From positions 1 through 19,534 of the forward strand of contig CATJUX010000021.1 in the NCBI GenBank assembly GCA_949743895.1: DNA of 19,534 bases, in the 5' to 3' direction. A program made the translations under genes and the position numbers. Under the pieces are notes generated by a model. The model was not told where the DNA came from, did no database searches, and worked only from the letters and a program-made list of their open reading frames with translations. The first letter of the stretch is position 1; each line of letters begins with the position of its first letter. Of the stretch, positions 7,148 through 13,143 are shown one piece after another. Source of the stretch: JANFXS01 sp022791155 (GTDB lineage Bacteria; Bacillota; Clostridia; Lachnospirales; Anaerotignaceae).

Positions 7148-7855
7148 TTATTTTTGTTTTGAGACAGGTTCGAGAGGGTTTATGGGTGTTCCGTTGCAAA
7201 CCACTTCATAGTGAAGGTGAGGGCCTGTGGAATAGCCTGTGTTCCCTGAAAGGGCAACGGTTTGTCCTTTTGCGACAAAATCACCTGTTTTTACAGAAAG
7301 ACTGTTGTTGTGTGCATATTTTGTTAAATATCCGTTCCCGTGATCTATTTCAACGATATATCCATATGAATCGCTATATCTTGCGCTGGACACAACGCCG
7401 GAGGCTGTGGCAGAAACTTCGGTGTTGATGTCAATGGCTATGTCAATGCCTTTGTGAGCCTTTTCGGTTCCTTCAAGTGGATCTTCCCGGGCGCCAAAGG
7501 CCGAGGATATTATTCCGTCAACTGGAAGCCCTGAAGGTATATTTTCGTTTTTGGCAGCCTCGAGAGTTTCGTTTTGAACGGCAAATTTCACTTCAAATGG
7601 TGTTTCTGTGGTTATATTGTCATGTTCAAGCTCCAAATGCTCTTTGATCAATGAAGTGGCGTATAGCACTTTGCCATTTGTATATAATGATGATATGGCT
7701 GGTTTGCTGTATGCATACATGTTTTTGCCAGAAGCCATGATATATATGCCAACTATTGAAAAGAGAAGTATGTAGAATCCAAAAACCTCACAACGCTCGC
7801 CTGCAATTTTTTCAATTAAAATAAATTTTGAACCGTATTTTTTATATTTCCTCAC
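7148..7855 (-). CDS. Membrane-anchored M23 (LytM) family metallopeptidase
   Basis: M23 enzymes are zinc endopeptidases that cut peptide cross-links in peptidoglycan. The 235-residue protein has a cytoplasmic N-terminus, one transmembrane segment (about 24-41), a linker, and a C-terminal M23 domain from about residue 108. All zinc and catalytic residues are visible: H134 and D138 in AHKGIDIA, H182 in KYAHNNSL, and H213/H215 in GPHLHYEV. It should therefore be active, not one of the degenerate LytM regulators. The start is a GTG at 7855, supported by GGGTGA 7 bases upstream. Size and layout (short tail, one helix, LytM domain) resemble SpoIIQ and SpoIVFA of spore formers as well as general cell-wall hydrolases; nothing in the neighbourhood settles this. 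It stands alone between two hairpins. Confidence 0.88.
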   Translation of the reverse strand: MRKYKKYGSKFILIEKIAGERCEVFGFYILLFSIVGIYIMASGKNMYAYSKPAISSLYTNGKVLYATSLIKEHLELEHDNITTETPFEVKFAVQNETLEAAKNENIPSGLPVDGIISSAFGAREDPLEGTEKAHKGIDIAIDINTEVSATASGVVSSARYSDSYGYIVEIDHGNGYLTKYAHNNSLSVKTGDFVAKGQTVALSGNTGYSTGPHLHYEVVCNGTPINPLEPVSKQK

Positions 7856-8039
7856 AATATCACCCGTAAATTTTTGATTAATGGTAATATATTATTCAGG
7901 ATATATAAAAATATACTTTCTAAATTGAAAATGACGGCCTTGCTTTTTGGTTTAATTGATAAAAAAATAACATGACGGCTTTTGAAGTCGCGATTAAAAC
8001 AAAAGTCATTTAAGCTTTGAATTGACAATTTCTGGAACA

Positions 8040-8141
8040 ATGGTTGCAAAAACTGATGTTGCGTTTGAGCTGAAAATTGCTGATTATAGAAAGGGTTTTG
8101 GACAAAACAAATGTTTGAACGGCTTTATTTTTAGATCATAA
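8040..8141 (+). CDS. Possible 33-residue small protein (doubtful)
   Basis: An ATG frame of 33 codons ends in TAA at the exact base where the strong hairpin of 8141-8172 begins. The product starts MVAKTDVAFELKIADYRKG and is not recognised. The frame stays open upstream to 7998 without another ATG. Only a poor TGGA (8033-8036) precedes the start and no clear promoter was found. Its only support is the terminator directly after it on the same strand; the transcript could equally be a small RNA. Confidence 0.2.
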   Translation: MVAKTDVAFELKIADYRKGFGQNKCLNGFIFRS

Positions 8142-8181
8142 ATGGATAGTCAGCAGAAACTGACTATCCATTAACTTTTTT
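8141..8181 (+). terminator. Strong hairpin terminator
   Basis: A perfect 13-bp stem, AATGGATAGTCAG (8141-8153) with CTGACTATCCATT (8160-8172) and loop CAGAAA, is followed by AAC and then six T on the + strand (8176-8181). The - strand side has only a weak T-rich tail (TTTATGATCT). It lies 55 bases past the PH-domain gene stop on the - strand and may serve both directions. Its form matches the rubrerythrin/GNAT terminator at 12071-12114, which has a CTGAAA loop and a T-run three or four bases after the stem. Confidence 0.75.
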
Positions 8182-8226
8182 GAAAATATAAGCGCATGTT
8201 TTGTGTGGTGAAATTGCATAGAATTA

Positions 8227-8679
8227 TCAGCATATAAATTTTGCAAATTCGTTTGCTGTTTCATTTTTGAAAACAAGATAATGTTCCAAAACCATTGTGT
8301 CGGAACCATATGTTTTTTCCGAATTTTTCAATGTCAAACAAACGCGTGAAACGCCAAATATTTTTTCAAGCCATCCTTGTTTTATAGAAACATTGTCTAT
8401 ATCGGAGCATAAAATTTCTATGTGATTTTTGCGGCCAAATTTCATTGTGAAAATCAATTCTTTTTTGCTGAGCTCAATTTCAATGCTTTGCCAGAAAAAG
8501 AACAAATATACATAGGCAAGCACAATTGCCGGAATGAACATTTTGAGCAAGTTTAATGCTGAATAATATCTGTTTGGCGACAGAAACACAGCGGCGGCAT
8601 AAAACAATGACAAAACTGCCGCTGTTTTTATGGTTGATATTAATATAAGCATATAGTGGGGTTTTAATTTTTTATACAT
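8227..8679 (-). CDS. Small bacterial PH-domain (bPH2/YdbS-like) membrane protein
   Basis: The 150-residue product has a short basic N-terminus, two predicted membrane helices (about 12-34 and 43-64) and then a cytoplasmic domain. That domain fits the bPH2 pattern: IEIELSKKELIFTM leading strand, then IEILCSDIDNVSIKQGWLEKIFGVSRVCL, a variant of the family's conserved 'I..sdI..V...qg...k.fG' segment (residues 87-115). Function of such proteins is largely unknown; they are thought to organise membrane complexes. The start is taken at 8679 because AAAAGGAG lies 8 bases upstream; the frame from 8721 runs through this site. It lies 57 bases downstream of the FMN-binding lipoprotein gene on the same strand, with an imperfect boundary hairpin between them, and may be its operon partner. 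Confidence 0.75.
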   Translation of the reverse strand: MYKKLKPHYMLILISTIKTAAVLSLFYAAAVFLSPNRYYSALNLLKMFIPAIVLAYVYLFFFWQSIEIELSKKELIFTMKFGRKNHIEILCSDIDNVSIKQGWLEKIFGVSRVCLTLKNSEKTYGSDTMVLEHYLVFKNETANEFAKFIC

Positions 8680-8727
8680 GGCAAAAACTCCTTTTGAGGA
8701 GAACGAAATTCGAAATATCACACAAAA

Positions 8728-8746
8728 TGTGGAAAATTATTCCACA
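8728..8746 (-). repeat. Inverted repeat across the stop of the FMN-lipoprotein gene
   Basis: TGTGGAA (8728-8734) and TTCCACA (8740-8746) flank five bases that include the stop codon. On the - strand the stem is followed by TTTTG, so it could be a weak terminator or processing site reducing expression of the downstream PH-domain gene. Confidence 0.45.
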
Positions 8747-9168
8747 AGAGCCACATCAGGGTTTCCGGCAACAGCCTGATTGATCACAGCAGTGGACAAT
8801 TTTGAAAAATTGTTTCCAGAGCTTGAAGCACCTGTCAAAATGTCAACACCTTCGGGACTTTGAGATTCTATGAGCTGGGCAACGTAATATCTCGTGTATT
8901 CGTTGGGATATGTGCCTGAAACTGTGCCCATATTTTCCATATAGGCATTGTCCCATGATTTGATGTATCCGCTTGAATTTTTTGCATTAAACTCGGCATA
9001 TACAATTTTATCATTCTTGACCATTATGCAGAGATATTCTTTCCAGCCATGGGAATATTCTGACATTTCTGCCGTATAAAATCCATCGTTCATTTTTGTT
9101 TTGGAGCCGCAGCCACTGAAACATATTGAAACAGCAACAATAAACAGGAATATAAATTTTCTTTTCAT
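8737..9168 (-). CDS. FMN-binding domain lipoprotein
   Basis: The 143-residue product has a lipoprotein signal ending CFSGC with the lipidated Cys at 20, followed by a single FMN_bind domain. The flavin attachment motif DILTGASSS (D-x-x-[ST]-G-A-[ST]-x-[ST]) lies at about residues 109-117; in this family the threonine or serine after GA is covalently loaded with FMN by the flavin transferase ApbE outside the cell. Features before it, such as DGFYTAEM, GWKEYLCIMV and KNDKIVYAEFNAKN, are typical of the family. Such lipoproteins pass electrons across the envelope, for example in flavin-based extracellular electron transfer. The start at 9168 is preferred to a GTG at 9177 because AGAAGG (9179-9184) needs the distance. 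It follows the chemoreceptor gene by 39 bases. No apbE is in this window. Confidence 0.85.
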   Translation of the reverse strand: MKRKFIFLFIVAVSICFSGCGSKTKMNDGFYTAEMSEYSHGWKEYLCIMVKNDKIVYAEFNAKNSSGYIKSWDNAYMENMGTVSGTYPNEYTRYYVAQLIESQSPEGVDILTGASSSGNNFSKLSTAVINQAVAGNPDVALVE

Positions 9169-9207
9169 ATTATACACACCTTCTTAAAATATAAATAAAG
9201 AAATTTA

Positions 9208-11172
9208 TTATAATGTATTTTTGAGCTTCACTTGAGAAACAAAGTCTTTCAGCTTTTCGGACTGATCTAAAAATCCTTCAGCCATATAATCTGTTTGCTC
9301 GGCAAGACTTTGATTTCTGTCAGCAACGTCTTTGAGTGATATGAGCTGGGAATTGACGCTTGTTATTGCATTTATCTGATTTTTTACGATATGTGACAGC
9401 TGTGTTGAAATTTCTTTATATTCTTCCACGACATCGCTTATTTCATGAAAAGCATTGGCTGTGCTTCCGGCTGTGTCAATGCCTTTTTTGACACTTTTTG
9501 AAGATTTTTCTATAATTTCGCTTGTCTGTTTGAGGGCTTCGGCTGTGCTTTCCGCCAAACGGCCTATTTCATTTGCCACAACGGCGAATCCGCGGCCTGA
9601 CTGGCCAGCTCTTGCGGCTTCAACAGAAGCATTCAGTGAAAGAATTCGTGTTTGTGAGGAAATGGATTCAATCATCTTGCTTATTTTTGATATTTCTTCC
9701 ATGCTTGAATTTATTTCGTTCATTGTTTCAAGCATGATGCGTATATAGCTGTCGCCCAGTGAAGTTTTTTCAATGGCATTTTGCGAACACTTAACTATTT
9801 TTGAGGCGCTTTCATCGTTTTGGTTCACTGTTGAAGTTATATATTCCATGCTTTCCTGCAATTGTTCGAGAACGGAATTTTGGCTTTGCGATCCGTCAAA
9901 CAACTGTTTGGCGAAGCTTGAAACCTCTTTTGAATTTTTGCTCACTTCAGTTGACGAAATGTTGACTTGGCGCATTGTTTTGTTGAGAGAAATGGTTATT
10001 TCTGTCAATGCGTCTTTAATTGAGGCGAAATCGCCATTGAAGCTGTCTGTGATTTCAACCGTGTAATCACCTGAAGAAAGTGAGCCCAAACATGATTGTA
10101 TATTCTTTATATATTGATTCAGGCTTTTCACTGTTTTTGACAAGGCTTCTGTCAAAATTTCGGCTTCGTCTTTTGTTTTTGAAACGATGACATCTTTTGT
10201 CAAATTGCCGTCAGAAAGTTCCTGAAGTCTTTTTGTTGCCAATGAAAGCGAATATGAAACTTTGCTGGACAGAGGCACAATAATGGCGGCGGCGACAATC
10301 AAAAGTATGGCTGTGAACATTGCCGAAACAATTATCGAAAACGAAACCGACTCCATAAACTCTGATTGTGGAGCATCCACGAACAGAACCCAGTTTGTGC
10401 CGGGAATTGGAGAATATCCAACATAATGACGTATGTCGTGAAATTTCAATATGGTTGAACCTGTTTGATATGACATTGCTTTTTCAAATGCAATGTCATT
10501 GCCTTTTGCTGGATAGAGATTGTTTATATTCACCGCGTCGATTATATTCTGCTGGTTTTGATCGGCTATTATGGTTCCCTCATCATTTATTATGTAAGCG
10601 CTTCCGGTGTCGCCTAAAACAAGAAGGCTCAATATGTCGTTCAGAAGATCATATTTATAGCTTCCAACAATATAGCCTGAAATTTCTCCATCATTCATCA
10701 AAGGGCTTCCAACACAAAGCTGTATGAGCTGGTTTTCATAGTGAGGATCACCAATTACGGTGTTTTGGGTTTCCTTCATATGTGAAAAATATTTTGTGTC
10801 GGAGATTGAATCTGGCGAAATGTCGTCGCCAAAAAGTTTTTTGCCATTGGCGTCATAGGCTGACAGCCAAACAAATTCTATCTGAAGTTTTGTATCTTTC
10901 AGAAAAGAGGCTTTTTCATCAACTGAATGCGAATTGCTTGTGAGAATTTCGTTTGTTGAAATGTTGTATATGCGTTCTGAAAGCAGATGTACATTTGAGC
11001 TTATGCTTTGAGAAGCTATGCGAGCGTTTATCTGCAAGTTATCCAAAAGAATTGAGTTGGTTGAACGTATGCTGCCTATAGACATGATTGTTATTGTCAG
11101 CATTGAAATCACTATTGAAGTGAACATGACATAAAAGATGATTTTTTGTTTTAAGTTACGAGTTTTTTTCAT
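9208..11172 (-). CDS. Methyl-accepting chemotaxis protein with dCache sensor
   Basis: The 654-residue receptor has the full layout: transmembrane helix at about 10-33, an extracytoplasmic sensor of roughly 240 residues, a second helix near 275-300, HAMP, and the coiled-coil signalling domain. The sensor looks like dCache_1: a long N-terminal helix, then the patterns FVWLSAYDANGKKLFGDDIS, GSPLMNDGEISGYIVGSYKY and GSAYIINDEGTIIAD. The tip of the signalling domain has the hallmark ISSQTRILSLNASVEAARAG and GFAVVANEIGRLAE, which bind CheA/CheW. There is no CheR-tethering pentapeptide at the C-terminus (ends VKLKNTL). GGGAGG 7 bases before the start at 11172 supports it over the longer frame. Two - strand genes follow closely, so an operon is likely. 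The ligand cannot be told; dCache domains often bind amino acids or other small metabolites. Confidence 0.93.
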   Translation of the reverse strand: MKKTRNLKQKIIFYVMFTSIVISMLTITIMSIGSIRSTNSILLDNLQINARIASQSISSNVHLLSERIYNISTNEILTSNSHSVDEKASFLKDTKLQIEFVWLSAYDANGKKLFGDDISPDSISDTKYFSHMKETQNTVIGDPHYENQLIQLCVGSPLMNDGEISGYIVGSYKYDLLNDILSLLVLGDTGSAYIINDEGTIIADQNQQNIIDAVNINNLYPAKGNDIAFEKAMSYQTGSTILKFHDIRHYVGYSPIPGTNWVLFVDAPQSEFMESVSFSIIVSAMFTAILLIVAAAIIVPLSSKVSYSLSLATKRLQELSDGNLTKDVIVSKTKDEAEILTEALSKTVKSLNQYIKNIQSCLGSLSSGDYTVEITDSFNGDFASIKDALTEITISLNKTMRQVNISSTEVSKNSKEVSSFAKQLFDGSQSQNSVLEQLQESMEYITSTVNQNDESASKIVKCSQNAIEKTSLGDSYIRIMLETMNEINSSMEEISKISKMIESISSQTRILSLNASVEAARAGQSGRGFAVVANEIGRLAESTAEALKQTSEIIEKSSKSVKKGIDTAGSTANAFHEISDVVEEYKEISTQLSHIVKNQINAITSVNSQLISLKDVADRNQSLAEQTDYMAEGFLDQSEKLKDFVSQVKLKNTL

Positions 11173-11244
11173 CTTAATACCTCCCTGAAACAAATGTATT
11201 TTTGCAAAAAAAATATATTTCCATCCAAAAATAAATTCCCATAT

Positions 11245-11253
11245 ATTTTAGCA
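11245..11253 (-). promoter_or_regulatory. Possible extended -10 promoter of the chemoreceptor gene
   Basis: On the - strand TGC-TAAAAT forms an extended -10 element about 75 bases upstream of the start at 11172. No recognisable -35 element or flagellar sigma-D pattern is present at the proper distance. Confidence 0.35.
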
Positions 11254-11387
11254 CAGCTATAAATAATTTTCTATAGTTTTTGAAATATTTAGGTTGAATG
11301 TTGGGCATTGATGGACAAAAGTTAAATTGTGATTTCATTTGGAACAAAAAGTGATTTTGAGCAATGAATGTGTTGAATCATATTTTT

Positions 11388-11416
11388 ATGAACACAGTAT
11401 TAAAAGCTGTGTTCAT
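11388..11416 (+). repeat. 10-bp inverted repeat in the rubrerythrin leader
   Basis: ATGAACACAG (11388-11397) and CTGTGTTCAT (11407-11416) are perfect complements around a 9-base loop, 43 bases before the rubrerythrin start. No T-run follows, so it is not a terminator. It does not match the PerR consensus. It may be an operator of another regulator or a leader hairpin stabilising the mRNA. Confidence 0.6.
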
Positions 11417-11459
11417 GAGCATAATATCAGCGATAAATATTTTTGGGAGGAATGAGATT

Positions 11460-12062
11460 ATGGCAGTTGATTTTAAGATGAGTGAAACAAAGAACAATAT
11501 AATGAGGGCGTTTGCAGGCGAGAGTCAAGCAAGAAACAGATATACATTTGCAGCCCAGGAGGCAAAAAAACAGAAACTTCATGTCATTGAAGCGGTGTTC
11601 ACATTCACTGCGAACCAGGAAAAGGAACATGCACAGGTTTTTTATAACCTTCTTGAAGAAATGGCCGGCGAAACAATAAGTGTTGACGGGGGCTACCCTG
11701 TTGACATTTCAAACTCAGTGGCTCAGCTTTTGAGATATGCACAGCATAATGAATATGAAGAATATGACGATGCTTATAAAAACTTTGGCGACAAAGCGCT
11801 TGAGGAGGGCTATCCTCAAATTGCCAGCACATTTCATAAAATTGCTGAAGTCGAGAAGGAACATGGCGACAGGTTTGGAAAGTTTGCAGATCTTTTGGAA
11901 CAGAACAAGCTTTTTGTTTCAGAAGTTGAATGCAAGTGGATGTGTTTGAACTGTGGATATATATACACAGGGAAAGAAGTGCCAGAAAAGTGCCCTGTTT
12001 GCAGTCATGACAAGGGATTTTTTGTGAGATTTGAGCTTGCGCCATACACATGTGAGGGATGA
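11460..12062 (+). CDS. rbr: Rubrerythrin
   Basis: Rubrerythrin reduces hydrogen peroxide in anaerobes through a diiron site, taking electrons via its rubredoxin-like centre; it protects the cytoplasm from oxidative stress. The 200-residue product has the ferritin-like four-helix domain with iron ligands E21 (FAGESQAR), the ExxH at E54/H57, E97 (AQHNEYE) region, and E132/H135 (VEKEH), followed by a C-terminal rubredoxin-like domain with paired cysteines C162/C165 and C178/C181 (MCLNCGY, KCPVCSH). GGGAGG (11445-11450) 9 bases before ATG 11460 decides the start; the in-frame ATG at 11364 lies ahead of the leader inverted repeat and has no site. It is a single-gene unit between an upstream leader of about 100 bases and a strong terminator. 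Confidence 0.95.
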   Translation: MAVDFKMSETKNNIMRAFAGESQARNRYTFAAQEAKKQKLHVIEAVFTFTANQEKEHAQVFYNLLEEMAGETISVDGGYPVDISNSVAQLLRYAQHNEYEEYDDAYKNFGDKALEEGYPQIASTFHKIAEVEKEHGDRFGKFADLLEQNKLFVSEVECKWMCLNCGYIYTGKEVPEKCPVCSHDKGFFVRFELAPYTCEG

Positions 12063-12070
12063 CATATGAA

Positions 12071-12114
12071 AAAGCATGTTCTAAGCTGAAACTTAGAACA
12101 TGCTTTCAATTTTT
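12071..12114. terminator. Bidirectional terminator between rubrerythrin and GNAT genes
   Basis: A perfect 15-bp stem, AAAGCATGTTCTAAG (12071-12085) with CTTAGAACATGCTTT (12092-12106) and loop CTGAAA, is followed by TTTTT on the + strand (12110-12114). On the - strand it is followed by TTTTTC or TTCATATG. It begins 9 bases after the rubrerythrin stop and touches the stop codon of the convergent acetyltransferase. Confidence 0.9.
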
Positions 12115-12564
12115 GTGAACATAAACTCTGCTCATTTGCGGCGCGTCAGTGCATTGGGACATACACAAAAAATCCCAACCGCATTTTTCATAAAAGGAAG
12201 CGTGATCCGTAATTAGGTATAGAATTGGAAACCCAGGCTTCTGCATATCATCGCACACGAATTGAAGCATTTTTTTAGCAATTCCGCGATTTCTATATTT
12301 TTCTTCAACATAGACGGCGCATATGTTGGGAGTCAGATCCGTTCTCATATGAAAATCATTTTCAATCACTCCCAAACCGGCAATGATATGCGATTCCTTC
12401 ATGACAACATACCATTGCGGCACGGCAGCTTTTTGTGACAGACAGCTGTCTATACTATCTAAATAGGCATCTAAAGGGTTTTTCCATACTGAATGAAAAT
12501 AGCTTGCGGCCTTTTCTCTTAGCTCTGGTTTGTCAGAAAGCTTTATAATTGTATAATTGTTCAT
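12106..12564 (-). CDS. GNAT family N-acetyltransferase
   Basis: GNAT enzymes move an acetyl group from acetyl-CoA to an amine of a small molecule or protein. The 152-residue product has the family's core: NICAVYVEEKYRNRGIAKKM, with the R-N-R-G-I-A acetyl-CoA pyrophosphate-binding loop at about residues 93-98, preceded by the substrate-side strand IIAGLGVIEND and followed by LYLITDHASFYEKCGWDFLC, typical of the C-terminal strand and helix. The substrate cannot be predicted. The ribosome binding site is weak (GGAT about 8 bases before ATG 12564). It is a monocistronic gene that shares its terminator with rubrerythrin; the 206 bases between it and the 12771 gene stop hold nothing I can support. 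Confidence 0.9.
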   Translation of the reverse strand: MNNYTIIKLSDKPELREKAASYFHSVWKNPLDAYLDSIDSCLSQKAAVPQWYVVMKESHIIAGLGVIENDFHMRTDLTPNICAVYVEEKYRNRGIAKKMLQFVCDDMQKPGFPILYLITDHASFYEKCGWDFLCMSQCTDAPQMSRVYVHKN

Positions 12565-12770
12565 AATTGATTATCCATATAACATTTATAATATTTGTGT
12601 TTGTATAATTTTTGTTGTTTGGCACAGTTGGCTTTGCAGCAATGCTCAGATCGAAGTCAAAGGTTTTTGGTTTTGAAATGATGCTTTTGCTTAATGGCGA
12701 AACAGCTGATGTCAAAGGATTTGAACTTCATGAAATTTGAACATTTTTGGAATGCAAATGACTTTTGCAG

Positions 12771-13094
12771 TCATGATATTTCATTGGAGTTTCTGAATAT
12801 AAACCCTATTTTGACACAGTCAATTCCAATAATCATTGTGTATTCATTTGTTTTGTATATAAGAGGCATTCCACCTTTTTTGACTATGTTTCTGACTGTG
12901 GCCGAGCTGTTTTGGGTTTCGCCGTTCCAATAGTTAAGGAAATAAAAATCGCCTTCGTTTTTAATTTTCCATTTTAAGTTCTGCATATATTGAACGAAAT
13001 ATTCGCTTTCGCATTTGAAATATTTGAAAAGCTCATTTTTGGCGGCCATAAACCCATCAACAGGGCATTTATTAAAAACAGCTTCCTTTTCCAT
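12771..13094 (-). CDS. Uncharacterised 107-residue protein downstream of uvrA
   Basis: I do not recognise this family. The gene is supported by an excellent ribosome binding site (GGGAGGAAA, 6 bases before ATG 13094) and by its position 49 bases after the uvrA stop on the same strand, with no terminator in between, so it may be the last gene of the uvrBA operon. The product is soluble, with no signal or membrane segment: an N-terminal helical part rich in aromatic residues (MAAKNELFKYF, EYFVQYMQNL), then alternating strands (WKIKNEGDFYFLNYW, MPLIYKTNEYTMIIGIDCVK, IGFIF). Three cysteines are present, not in a metal-binding arrangement. No terminator is obvious after it. Confidence 0.75.
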   Translation of the reverse strand: MEKEAVFNKCPVDGFMAAKNELFKYFKCESEYFVQYMQNLKWKIKNEGDFYFLNYWNGETQNSSATVRNIVKKGGMPLIYKTNEYTMIIGIDCVKIGFIFRNSNEIS

Positions 13095-13143
13095 GAACGG
13101 TTTCCTCCCAAATTATTGTATTAATCATATGGTACATTTTTTA

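Larger units (their letters stand above)
7856..8226. other. Intergenic region with an unexplained + strand terminator
   Basis: Very AT-rich. It contains the M23 ribosome binding site, a 33-codon + strand frame at 8040-8141 and the hairpin at 8141-8181. No RNA gene family is recognised. Confidence 0.5.

Noticed and set aside
7087..7428. 113-codon + strand frame
   Set aside because: It lies opposite the conserved zinc-binding part of the M23 peptidase and runs through the terminator; a shadow frame.
7852..8049. 65-codon - strand frame upstream of the M23 peptidase
   Set aside because: No ribosome binding site, no similarity, and it overlaps the peptidase start.
11364..11459. 32-residue N-terminal extension of rubrerythrin
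   Set aside because: The extension lacks a ribosome binding site, spans the inverted repeat, and family members begin at the 11460 methionine.
12533..12715. 60-codon - strand frame overlapping the start of the GNAT gene
   Set aside because: No ribosome binding site or known motif, and it runs into the acetyltransferase in another frame.
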